A DNA stretch of 64,000 bases from Mikania micrantha. Lineage: Eukaryota > Streptophyta > Magnoliopsida > Asterales > Asteraceae. Positions 1-11,064 of this stretch are shown piece by piece. The number at the start of each line of letters is the position of its first letter. The first letter of the stretch is position 1. The translations under genes and the position numbers were made by a program. The notes beneath the pieces are model-generated. The model had not been told where the DNA came from and made no database searches. It saw nothing but the letters and a program-made list of their open reading frames with translations. The DNA lies in the NCBI GenBank assembly GCA_009363875.1, contig CM018691.1:37363446-37427445 (forward strand), read 5' to 3'.

Positions 1-102
1 GTGGCAGATATTAAGGAGCCCTTGTGGATCTAAAAAGTACTTGCCATGAAGCTTCCTCACCTGCTGTTCAGCAGTCCTAAGACAGCCTACCCTCACCCTT
101 TT
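1..102 (+). mobile_element. LTR fragment, left flank of a nested insertion
   Basis: Non-coding sequence ending in ctttt (98-102), directly before an LTR terminus at 103. Its last part resembles the interior of the LTR that resumes at 7623 with the same ctttt, so bases 1-102 and 7623-7946 may be two halves of one LTR split by insertion. The reverse strand has a short open stretch that I do not recognise and do not call a gene. Confidence 0.35.
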
Positions 103-510
103 TGTCACACCCCGAGCCGGCGGAATAGGATCGGTTGTCCCGTCGGGCGGAAGGTTCCCGGGGCGCGATATCATGAGTGATAATCGTGATGATCAGATTG
201 TTTACATGGCACATGATATAAATGAGAATTTCTAAATATAATAGAATTACAAAGTTAAATTACATCAGTATTGTTTATAATTTAACAATGTAAATCTACC
301 ATCAACATCATAATTTCTATCTTGTATTTACACAAGATATACAAAATGGTATGTATAATGATGTCTTCAAAATATGCAGGTCCAAAATACTAAGCCTTCT
401 ATAGGAAGTCCTAGTCCAAAAGGGATGACTTCTTAATTGACCTGTTCGTCACCTGAGAAGTCATGCAAAAATCAAGTCAACACATGGTTGGTGAGTTCAT
501 ATAGTTTTAT

Positions 511-930
511 GATTTGAAAATGATTTGAAAACCGCTTTCGGTAAAGACCCTAACCTCATTAACATCAACTGTATCATCCAGATCGGTATGCTTATATATA
601 GGGCATACCCCTGGGTCAAGGCTACAACCCCGCCCAGACGACGTCCCACCACATACTAATCCGCATAGGACATTGATATTAATGATAATTAAGCATTTTT
701 ACCTAACACCCTCTGATTTAGATAAACTATGTGATTTGAAAATGATTTGAGAACCTCTTTCGGTAAAGACCCTAACCTCATTAACATCAACTGTATCATC
801 CAGATCGGTATGCTTATATATAGGGCATACCCCTGGGTCAAGGCTACAACCCCGCCCAGACGACGTCCCACCACATACTAATCCGCATAGGACATTGTTG
901 TTAATGATAATTAAGCATTTTTACCCTTAA
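511..930 (+). repeat. Tandem duplication, 222-bp unit, about 1.9 copies
   Basis: The stretch beginning gatttgaaaatg at 511 recurs at 733 with very few changes, including the shared words cagatcggtatgc and gacgtcccacc. The second copy is cut short near 930. It lies inside the candidate solo LTR; an open frame across the second copy is a by-product. Confidence 0.85.
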
Positions 931-1439
931 CACAACCCATAAGTTCTTCTGTTTGATGTCCCTGTCATTACAATCATTTGAAATCCATGTTGATTTCTTA
1001 TGTTCATCACAAAATATGATCAACCACAGTAATTGTATAACAGTTATAAATGCTTAAATAAATAAATAAACATTTAATAAAATCTAAGTCCTAATGATTG
1101 GGGCCTTTGGTCATACTCGAGTAGACTAGTCTGTCAATCTAGGTACTTAGTAGTTAGGAAAACTGTAAATATCCTCAAACATACGACCTACAAGTCAAAC
1201 GGTCTAGCTAGGACTTCTTGAAATGTAGGATTTCATGTTTCGTCTGTTTTGGCGTATGCTATCTCTGATATTTCCCAGGTTTTCCCTTGAAAATGATTTA
1301 TTGATTCGTCTGTTTCTGTCACAAGATGTACTTGATGTGTTGATCATAGAATACTAGATTCATTGATCGATTGTACACTTGATTCGTTATTCAACAAACA
1401 CTTGGTTTGTAGAACATTGAATATAGTCTTTGCAAAGAT

Positions 1440-1665
1440 TTGTTCGTCTGATTCGTTTGAAATCCCACACTTGTTTCGTCAAAATGTTTCGTCTGATTCG
1501 TTGAACTCACCCACTTGATTTGTCAAAATGTTCCGTTTAATTCATTGAAAACACCCATTTGGTTCGTCAAAATGTTTCGTTTGATTCTTTGAACTCACAC
1601 ACTTGTTTTGTCAAAATGTCTAGTTTGATTCGTTTGAAATGTTTTGATTTGTTGAAATGTTTTGT
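1440..1665 (+). repeat. Minisatellite, about 45-bp unit, about 5 degenerate copies
   Basis: Repeats of the form tcgtctgattcg-ttgaa...cacacttg-ttcgtcaaaatgt start near 1445, 1490, 1533, 1578 and 1621 (spacing 43-46 bp). Looser copies extend left to about 1300. Non-coding, inside the candidate solo LTR. Confidence 0.75.
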
Positions 1666-2284
1666 TTAACTCGATTATTCACTTAATTTATAAGTAAATA
1701 AGCTTAGTAAAACCTGCATAAAATCTTCCTAGACATAATCTAGGATAACATTTATATATATAAAACATATAAGTTAAAAGCATTTACGTAAACAATTTAA
1801 ATAAACAGTTTACGCATGCTTCTCAGCCCCGCGTTTTAAAACAAAAATGTTTAGAAAAGGGGCAATGAACTCACCTTGTAGTTGTTGGGTTGACTTAGCT
1901 TAAACGAAAGATTGCACGCGCTCTGTATTGTAATTGAGTTTGTTTTCACGATCCTGTATTGATTTCACGTTTTTAAGATTTGTAAGTATAAGTTAGTAGG
2001 GTTTCGTGTGTGTAGATGTAGGTGTTAGCCCTAAAGTTGGCTACTACGTGTAAGACTTGGTCATGATCCTTGTTCGGTCCCATATGTTGGATTCAAGTCA
2101 ATGACCTTATAAGTTATTATCTTGTCGTTAGTTATAAGTCATTTGCTTTAGTGAAAGACTTGGTGCTTAGTTTCCATCTCGTCTTTGTTGATCTTGTACG
2201 TTTTGAACATTTATTGCATAATTAAGAATTAATTAAGCAAACATTCTTTTGACATATCTTATTTTGATCTTATGAAATGTAGTG

Positions 2285-3335
2285 AACCCATTTGGGCCTA
2301 ATCATGGCATATGGACCGAACATTGTGACCAAGTTACTTGTTGGGCCATTTGTGTAACAAGTTGGGCCTTGGGCCCAAATACATGGGCCTTGGAATAGTT
2401 CTTGAACATTTGAGGATGGTGAGGCTTATTTGAAAGTGTGTGACAATGATTTGGACTAATGGAATACAAAGGCCTTGCCAAAAGTTACAAGGGCTAGAGT
2501 TCAAGTAGCCTTGTGGGCCTTGTTTTGGGCCTCTAAGGAATTTATCGGGCCCAAGGTGGGCCTTGGTAATATTTATTGGGCCTAGTGTCTCATAAGGCTG
2601 TAGGAATTGAAATTGGTCCAAGAATGAGCTGTTGGCCAAAGGATTAGCATGGTGGCCTCAAATTGAGGACATGGGCCTCAAAATAGGCCTTAAATTGGTT
2701 TTCTGTGGGCCTCGGGCTGATTTTGTTGGGCCCATTGAGATTTGTCTCAGGCCTTCACTAACATAGTTCATAAGCCAAGTTGGGCCTCGCTTACATGGGC
2801 TGAAACAACTGTGGGCCTAAAAATTGGACTGTTGGCCTTAATTGTGGCCTTGGGCCAAAATCAGTGGGCCAGGAGATGATTTTACTGGGCCCCTTGGATT
2901 TACTCAAGGCCTGTAGTAAAATAGATCATGGGCCAACCTGGGCCTGGTTCCTTTGGGCTGAAATCGATCGTGGGCCCATTTTGTCCTTGGTTACTTAATA
3001 AACATGGGCCAAACAAGGTTTTTGGGGTTAACTATTGGGCCTACTATAGGTTCTGGGCTGGAACAGTAGATTTGGGCCGATATATCATTGGGCCTAGATA
3101 TTATGAGGTTGGGCCCATCCTGGGCCAACCAGAACACGTGTGGGCCTATGGTTGGGCTTGTTGGAAAACACTTGGGCCCATTAGGGTTTGTGGTTTAGTC
3201 TTTTGAGCCTAAATGGCTACATCAGTGAATTTGGGTCTTGCTAATGATTGTTGGGCTGAAGTTATCTTTGCTGGGCCTGATCCATTTCTGTTGGGCCCAT
3301 GTAGCCTCTCAAATTAGGGTTTTGGCCCAATGGTA
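2285..3335 (+). repeat. TGGGCC-rich block
   Basis: In about 1 kb the words tgggcc, gggcct and gggccc occur dozens of times, nearly all in the same orientation, at irregular spacing. Open frames through it (for example 2928-3206) have Gly-Pro-rich translations that are artefacts of this word. TGGGCC/GGCCCA is also the core bound by plant TCP factors, but here the block lies inside an LTR and no function is shown. Confidence 0.7.
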
Positions 3336-3582
3336 GTATGGTTAGCCCCATACGAAACTGTCAAGGGAAAAGGTTGTTGAGATTAGCTCCTTGTATCAAA
3401 TGAGACTCATGGGAGTAGGCCAAACAGGGTGGCCGAATAGGGTTTCTTGGTCGAATGTATGTGATGTTGGCCGAATGAAGCTAGGTTTCAGCATGGCCAG
3501 CGAATGGCATGGTAACTGGAGAATGTAGCTCTGATTCGGCGAAGGTGGTGGTCGAAAGAGGGTGGCTCTGGCGCATGAGGGG

Positions 3583-3632
3583 TGGTCGAATGAAGTGGGG
3601 TGGTCGAATGAAGTGGGGTGGTCGAATGAGCT
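3583..3632 (+). repeat. 18-bp tandem repeat
   Basis: tggtcgaatgaagtgggg starts at 3583 and 3601, with a partial third copy at 3619. It lies in a stretch rich in cgaatg. Confidence 0.8.
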
Positions 3633-4858
3633 GCTGGGCGAAGGAGGCCATTCGGAGGTTTCATTCGGCGGCCAGGGGGTTCGAACCTGATGGTTCCAGC
3701 CTAAGCCCTAAGTGATTTTGAAGGTAAGGTATGCTATAGATGGTCCTTGTAGTCGTGGGTTGAAGATTTTTAAGGGAAACAATCGGTTAAAGCTCAAGTT
3801 TGAACAAAGGATGAGAAAACCCTATTTTCGTGACTTTTCTCATGCTAATACCTCGATTTCTAGTGAGTAACAGCTCCGATCTGTTGTACTTTCTTGTAGA
3901 GCTCATCGAGGGCTTCGCGTGGGCGCAAGAATCACTGATTTTCGTTAAGAAATGAGAGAGTTATGAAGAAAAGAAGATTGATGGAGGCTAGGGTTTTCAA
4001 AACCGGGTTTTTGGGTTTGGAGAGAGGTTGAAGATGATAGAAATGAGAGAAAACTCTCATTATTGAGTTTTTATACCCCGAGGGTGTTCGGGTTCGTTTT
4101 CGTTGCTCGGTTCGCATATTCGTTACGTTTCCGGAAAATTACGCGTAATTTAAATGGTTTTAAATAAAAAGAGTTTAATTTAATTATTTTGATGAGTTTC
4201 AAAATTGTAAAATGTTATTTATTTTATTTTATTAAATTACTTTCGTTCGTGTCGTGTTTTCGTTTTTGTTTCGTCAGATCGCGTCACCTTCGCGCGTAAT
4301 TCGTTCGAATCGTCACTCGAACGAATACGACGATGGTTTTGCTTTCTGACTTTTGTTTTCTACTTTTCAGTCATTATTTCAGAACTCTAAACTCACAGAT
4401 ATGTTTGTGTGAATCGTCACCCACGCAAACACACTGTCAGTTCGTTATTCTGAAATAACACTGTAATTGTGTTTAGATTGTGTTTCTTCACTGTCGGACT
4501 CAACTAAACATCCTGTTTTCACATTGTTTTTGTACTGACTTGTCGGTCATCTGATTCCTGTCAATTGTGGACATCAGATCGCAACCGATATGTTTCTGAG
4601 TATTGTTTGAGCATCGTTGTTTCTCGTGACTTGTTGTGTTAACTGTAATTAAGTTTTCACTTAATAAATGTAACAAATGTTCCAAATGTACGTTGTACTT
4701 AATGTATTTAAGTTTATACGAAAATACGTACAACGATTTCTTGTATTTAAGATCCTGTTAATTCAAGTACTGTTTAAAATCGTATAAGTACACATAGTTA
4801 CTGTAGAAAGTACACGTACCGTACGGACTTGCCGGACGTTCTGGTACTTGCTGTTACA

Positions 4859-7622
4859 CTTTTCAACCGAGAACCATGCCCCTAATCCCTTACCATGAGC
4901 TGCCAAAAATCAGGATAATGACACCCATCAACTATCTGATGGGACTTTTCTAAAAACTGCAGCAAAGAATAACCAAACATTTGAATTACCTCTCAAGAAA
5001 TAATTCATATCAAAACAAATTATGATGTAAAGATCAGTTCAATCTCAACTAAGAGGTTTCCCCCCAATACCCAGCTCTAAATCGACCTCCAAACTCCCTA
5101 TAAATACCGAACAAAGGTTGGAGCAAAACTCACACCTCAGCAACATCCTTCCCTTGTTCTTCTCGGCAGAAAACAAAGCAACTCCCAACCCTTTTCCTTC
5201 CTCTCTCAAATCCATCGGCCACTCAGCACTTAAAAACCTTCAGCCTTCTTAATTCCCACGTAGCAGCCTCAGCAGAAGCCGGAAGTCAGCAGCAAACGGA
5301 GGAGAAGAACCACTCGGCAACAAACTCGTAACCACCAGCAGCTCAATCCTTCGACAACAGCAGCAGCTGGGAACTCGACCCACTTCACTGGACGCGCATC
5401 AGAAGCACTCGAAACCCGTCTCAATTCCTTGCTTGCTTAAGGTTAGTTCTAAATCGTTAACTAGCGAGAAGCGTTCTCAGGAGAACGGAACTTACTAAAA
5501 CCGAATGAGAAACAACAACCAGAAAAATCTTAAACAAACTTTATGTTAAGAGTTTTTAGAAGCTTGGATAAAGCAAACTAACAAACTTGAAAGTCTATAA
5601 CGATAAGTGAGAACAAGGGATGGGCAATGTAAAACGTTTGGGAGTAAAACAAAAGATAAGAAACAAGTCACAAACCAGCAACAACCTTCAAACAGCCTTT
5701 TTCTTTCCTTGCTGAAGGTATGGATTTAAACACTTAAGTATCATCTTGTTAAACCAACATAAGCCTTGTATACTCAATACCAAAAATAATCAAAGAGCTA
5801 ACCACAACTCGTAAACAAAAACTCACAACCCAAGAGTTTCCAAGGCAACCCTCACGATCCTTCTGTCAAAAAAACTGGATTGCCTTAGTAAGTCTCTTAT
5901 AAGCTCACCTATAATAACCCACTGATAAGAGCAAGACCTACTGTAATGTGCTATCCTACACTTGACCATGCTAAGATTAAGATTTAACATCCTTAGAGTA
6001 AAAACCAGTTAGAGGGAATAGACGTCTAAGACCGGTGTTAAATTCAAACACACCCTTTTGTTGCTTATGCATGGCATAATAACGAGCCCATGCATACGTA
6101 AAACCAACATAATTTGGGGTGAACTAAGTCGGGATAGGGTAATGCCTCAAGGGTAAGAAGAATCACGTAACAAAAGCCATACGAAGTTGAAGCGTAATCA
6201 ATTAGAAGATAATTAAAGAGGCAAGGGAGATTACTATAAAAGCTTAATAAAGATGTCTTCCCAAACAAAATGTGTGAATAAACATTTGGGAGCTTGAGGA
6301 ATAAGGTGAAGAATTTAAATTCACTTATATCAGTATATGTAAATTTGGAATTAGGTGGATATAGATATATGGGTACACGCATTTCGAAATTCAAAATGAT
6401 AAATAAGTATGTATGTACTAACATACATACGTTGGTAAGTCTAAAATGTGGTCATAAAGGTAAAATAAAATGATACAAACAAAACCTTGAACATTAATCA
6501 AAAATGATAAATAAACGTAAATTTATTAAGTAATCACTTGGTTAAACATATTTAAAAAGCGAAGAATTTCTCATTTTAATATTGTCATATCAGGATAGAA
6601 ACCATAATATAATGTTGGGCGACATAGTAAGTCCCCTATTTAAATTTGGGCAAACTAGTAAGTCTCCCTCAATTTAACTATTAATAAAACGAACACTTAA
6701 AAATTTACGAACATTAAGATCGAAATGTATTTCGATATCATAAGGGTTATTCCATAAATCTCATAAAGCGCCATACTTTTATAGGGCTCGAGAAAGACAC
6801 TGAACCCTAAACTCACCGTTACTTGGAACCGCCTGATCACTGCTCAAGTGAGTTTCGTAGCCCCCTTTTATTTAAATATTTATACTATTCGGGGTGAAAT
6901 ACTTGCTATCTTATTTATCCATACGTGTTTATTAAAATGATACTTGTTTGAATGTTTATTTCATGAGTACTTATTTCAAAGTCCTCATTGATATATATAT
7001 GTATGAATGTATGTATTATATCGGTAATTCCACAACTATTTAGCTCAATTGACGAGCCGTGGATTAATATGGATAGTGCTATCGGGCTGACGACCCCATT
7101 CATTTTGAGATTTTGGTCGCACCAAATCGTTCCCAAGTGCCTGGGCTTAAATGAATGTATATTTCCATTTACTATATATATTTGATTGATTGTTGGCATT
7201 ATGGGGCGAAAAGTCATAGGTTTGGTTATGGGCTCATGGTTAAGTAATCATTCACTTGTGCTAATTTTAATTTAAACATAATATGGATAATTTTTATAAA
7301 TACTTTCCTTCAACATTTTATCGAGTCGTAAACCTACGGACTCACCAACTATTTTAGTTGACCCTTTTTATGCATGTATTTCAGGAAATAACTAAGCTTG
7401 GATTATGCATGCTCTTTTGTGATACAACCGAAGATTTGGACAATATTGTTTTGATTAGGCAATATGAAGAATCTTTATATGTTGTATTTATTTTGGAATA
7501 TTGTAACCTACATTATGTATCTCTTATGGACATGAATGCATGCTAGAAGTTTCTTTAGGAACAATGTGTTCAAGATCCGATTTCGTGACACCCTCGTGTT
7601 TCCGCTCTAGTGGGGGTGTGAC
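4859..7622 (+). mobile_element. LTR-derived sequence ending in an LTR terminus
   Basis: No coding frame is supported. A TATA-like word (ctataaatac, 5098-5107) is followed by a C/A-rich leader-like stretch (5110-5440). Near 7340-7400 the sequence carries ctcaccaacta...gttgac...tttcaggaaat, a layout that recurs at 10770-10820. The segment ends in gggggtgtgaca at 7622, next to ctttt (7623-7627). A short hairpin, gacaccc...gggtgt, sits at 7586-7621. I read this as a degraded LTR in plus orientation; its left boundary is not clear. Confidence 0.45.
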
Positions 7623-7946
7623 ACTTTTGGACTAGGACTTCAGACAGAAGACTTAGTATTTTGGACCTGCATACTTTTGGAAACATCATTATACAATATA
7701 TTTTGTATATCTTGTGTAAATACAAGATAGAAATTTATGATGTTGATGGTAGATTTACATTGTTAAATTATAAACAATACTGATGTAATTTAACTTTGTA
7801 ATTCTATTCTATTTAGCATTTCTCATTTATATCATGAGCAATGTAAACAATCTGATCATCACGATTATCACTCACGATATCGCGCCCCGGGAACCTTCCG
7901 CCCGACGGGGAAACCCGATCCTACCCCGCCGGCTCGGGGTGTGACA
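7623..7946 (+). mobile_element. Truncated LTR end, inverted copy of 103-420
   Basis: This 324-bp segment is a close reverse complement of the left end of the 103-4858 element, running from cttttggactagg to the terminus ctcggggtgtgaca at 7946. It is the 3' end of an LTR of the same family in the opposite orientation. It breaks off at 7622 where another LTR terminus abuts it, which indicates a nested insertion. Confidence 0.75.
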
Positions 7947-8733
7947 ATATGGAACTTGTGGGATAAATAACTTAAGTATGAATTTTATTTAATTTGAATT
8001 AAAGTGTTACCTACTTAAGCTATGGTGGTTAGTATAACTGATCATGCATGAATGTTTAAGTATGGGATAAATTAGGGTTATCATCTCTACACATATACAT
8101 ATATATATATATATATATATATGGGTGTATACTTGGGGGATCAAAACTTGTTGTCCTTAGGTAATGATGAGAGAACTAACAAGTCTAAATTATAAGCTCA
8201 TGATGACTAATTATAAAATATTAGTGAATCATTTTGTCATAGTTACAACAAACCAAGTTAATGACACAACTAGTAAGTAGAAGAAAACAAGTGTCGAATA
8301 ATCAATTGAAATGAAACACCTACACTTATAAATCCGAACACATATTAAATACAGGTTGTTGAGTTGTTGATTTCATATACGTGAGCGTGCATTCTACGAA
8401 AACATAAATTCTAAGGACACAGGTGAGTTCTCATAACCTCCCTTTTTAAATTGTTTTGTTTTAAACTCGGAGGTGAAACATGTATACCAATTTTAAATAT
8501 TATTTTGATAACACATGGATGATACCTATTTATCAATATGATATTCACATTATGGGATTATCATTATTTACGGATTATCTCTGATTATTATCATATACCC
8601 GTGTGACATTGTCATTGACTCCGGTCATTTACAGTGATTACATGTATTGCCACTTGGATTATCGCAACTTCATGAATCATTGCCTTTAACTTCGGTTAAT
8701 TGTTTTAATTTCATGTATTGTCACGTGGTTAGC
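7947..8733 (+). mobile_element. LTR-like non-coding sequence (left part)
   Basis: AT-rich sequence without a gene. It includes an (AT)n run at 8099-8122. It is interrupted at 8734 by a solo LTR and appears to continue at 10462: both sides carry the words tttaac...gttaatt and catgtattgtcac. Confidence 0.4.
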
Positions 8734-10456
8734 TGATGTGTTAGTTTAACACATCCGTTTTCGTACATATTCGAGTCTGTTTTCATTAGTTTTGTGAATA
8801 TTTCGAGTCGTTTATAGTTCCTATTTACATTTTATTGCTTTTGTGCAGGATTGTGTCCCGGAGAAGCGGAAACGAGGGAAAACGGGCGTCGGAATCGAGA
8901 GCGGGTGAACGAGCGAAGAAAACAAAGATTTTTGCCCTAGGCGGTACGCCCCGTGCCATCACTTCGTCCCAGGCGGTACGCCTGGAAGCCTCAGCCGCCA
9001 TTTTCCTTACACGCCGCGCGCATCGCCTGGACCCAAGCGAACCCCGCTGGGCGATGCGCCCCAGACCAAAAATAGCCCTAAAACCCTAATTTCTTCTCCT
9101 TTATAAATGGGACGCTTTCCAGCCGTCTAGGGGGTCTTCTTTGGCGTCTTTGGAACCCTAATCGAGCCTAGGAGCTGCTGGAGCTTAACCATGGAGTTTG
9201 GGGCTTGATTAAGGCTTGTTGGAGTGGAGAAGAAGGACCATTTTGAGTATTTTCCCTTTCTTTTCTTAGTTTCTTAGTTTAATCAGTAGTTAACATGTAT
9301 TTAAACTATTATCAGACATGTTTTGTTACTGTTGAGATGATTATTGGCTAGATCTATGGTTGTATCTAGGTTTGGGATGATAAAGGTGTGATCTTTGATG
9401 ATTTTGGACTTGATTTATGCTTAATGATGATATATGCTTTGTAATCAGATGTAAATTTTGAATCTTTGATGTTTTTATGGATGTTGAATGATTATATTTG
9501 GTGTATGTTTGATCCACATGTGTTTAGGAAGGTCTTTCCACACATAGATGCATGTTAGGCCTACTACTTTGTGTTTTAGGTTAGTTTATGGGTTGTTGAT
9601 CACATTCCATAGGATTAGACTTCATCAAGTATGGTTATTTGCATGTGTGACCTAGCCTAGAAATCCGGGAGGTGATAGGTTAGATGGTTGGTCTCTGACA
9701 CTTGGGATATTTGAGTTAAACGACCCAGGAGGGCGTTGTCTTAGATTTACTTAGTGTTAGTGTCAATCCATGTCAAAGTTGCCAACTTTATAGCTCTCTA
9801 GTGTCTTAGGATACAAACGGGTGGAGAAATCCGGGAGGTGATTCACCCGTTTGAGTGCAAATGCATATCGGGAAAATCCGGAAGGTGACCCGATAGACTA
9901 GTGCATACATTACAGCCTTAGGATTCCCATTTGAGTTGCCTGGTATCTGATCTGGGTCCCATTAGGTATTCCTTAGTCTGTTCCTTAAGATCCTAGTCTT
10001 CATCCTTCATATATCAGTCCAAGTCATCATTTGTCACACTTTTGATTCTCAACCTAGGTATACCAGTTTGTCTTATTTAGAGTCAGATTTCATTTTTAGT
10101 TGCAATCTTAGTTAGCTTATTTAGAAATTAGTTTTAGTTGGTTAATTAGTTAAAGTCTCATTTCGTTCTTAGAAGTTGCACCAAACCCCCCCCCCCCCTT
10201 TTCTCTTTTACTTTATTTTGTTCATAGTCTAGGTTAGTTTTGTCAAACTAGTGTCCTTAGGGTTCGATATCCGGTCTTCCACAAGCTATACTGTCACCGA
10301 CAGGTACACTTGCCTACGAGCGGTCTAGTTTAGGATTTCCGATTATTACTAGGTGTTTAGGTCAAAGTCTAGGTCTAGGGCTAGTTAGAGTGTCTTTAGC
10401 ATAGGTTAATTAGCTTTAATTTAGTCTTGTTTTTAGGGTACTGACCGCTCGCATCA
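8734..10456 (+). mobile_element. Solo LTR (1,723 bp) with 5-bp target duplication
   Basis: The segment begins tgatgtgttag and ends ctcgcatca, with inverted ends TGATG/CATCA. It is flanked by ttagc at 8729-8733 and 10457-10461, a perfect 5-bp duplication. A TATA-like element (tttataaatg) lies at 9098-9107, after a GC-rich leader with palindromes (8941-9059). Downstream of the TATA is a row of conserved-loop hairpins (9652-9895) and an 11-base C run near 10187. There is no internal region, so unequal recombination between two LTRs is the likely origin. I take it for Ty3/gypsy (Athila/Tat-like) from its layout; the lineage is inference. Confidence 0.8.
9652..9895 (+). other. Row of hairpins with a conserved GNRA-type loop
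   Basis: Three hairpins share the loop (R)AAATCC-GRRA-GGTGA but have unrelated stems: CTAGCCTA/TAGGTTAG (9652-9659, 9676-9683), CAAACGGGTG/CACCCGTTTG (9814-9823, 9844-9853) and TATCGGG/CCCGATA (9866-9872, 9889-9895). Inside each loop, CC and GG can pair around GGGA or GGAA, both of GNRA form. A related hairpin, AACG-a-CCC-agga-GGG-CGTT, sits at 9719-9737. These lie downstream of the LTR TATA box and so would be in the transcript leader. Confidence 0.6.
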
Positions 10457-10461
10457 TTAGC

Positions 10462-11064
10462 CACCACTCCATGGATCATGTCTTTAACGTATGTTAATTA
10501 CATAAATTCCATGTATTGTCACATATACTATTGGAGAATATTGATGTTTGAGATTTGTTGAATGGTTATGTGGTTGATTATCTATGATTATCTATGAATT
10601 ATTGATATATGTGATTATTTGTTTGTTTGTGTGGTTGGATTTTGTGCTGGGTTGTTGTGTTGGACTATCTCGCAGGTACTCATGTGGATTTTCTCAAGAA
10701 ACTCTAAACTTAATAATCATCTTATAAAACCATTTTTGTAAAACATTTTTAAATATAAAACTTATGATTACTCACCAACTACTTCGTAGTTGACACTTGA
10801 TTTTCTTACATGTTTCAGGAAATGAAGACAAGTAGGTTGAGGAGGATGATCTCTCATATTTTGGACATCATCACTTAGGTTCTTGGACTTAGCTAAATAA
10901 CTGGAATTCTGGCGATTAGAATTTAGTTAGATAGCTAAATCTCTTTTGTATTTGATGTAACTAATTCATGATAGACATGATTTTTGTGTAATTAATTTGG
11001 TTGATTGAATGATATGTGATGATTTAAATTAGATGCCCACGAGCTTTTGAACAATCTACACATC
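10462..11064 (+). mobile_element. LTR-like non-coding sequence (right part)
   Basis: Continuation of the sequence interrupted at 8734. It contains ctcaccaactacttcgtag then tttcaggaaatg (10771-10828), the same layout as at 7340-7400. No gene. Confidence 0.4.

Larger units (their letters stand above)
103..4858 (-). mobile_element. Candidate solo LTR, Ty3/gypsy-like, about 4.76 kb
   Basis: The segment starts tgtcacacccc (103) and ends ctgttaca (4858), giving the TG...CA ends of an LTR. It is flanked on both sides by the 5-mer ctttt (98-102 and 4859-4863), as expected for an integrase target duplication. It contains no reverse transcriptase or gag reading frame. A TATA-like element reads on the minus strand near 4067-4077, and the GTGTGACA end lies at 103, so I favour minus orientation. 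Internal structure includes a 222-bp duplication, a 45-bp minisatellite and a TGGGCC-rich block, listed separately. The length is unusual but known for long-LTR gypsy lineages. Alternative: the same ctttt also follows a terminus at 7622, so the inserted unit could instead be 103-7622. Confidence 0.5.

Noticed and set aside
1..97. Possible exon on the minus strand
   Set aside because: A 30-codon open stretch is present, but I recognise no protein and the DNA fits an LTR interior better.
2928..3206. Gly/Pro-rich ORF
   Set aside because: Produced by the repeated tgggcc word; no domain and inside an LTR.
6065..6424. 119-codon minus-strand ORF
   Set aside because: Phe/Tyr/Leu-rich text of AT-rich DNA within LTR debris; no family resemblance.
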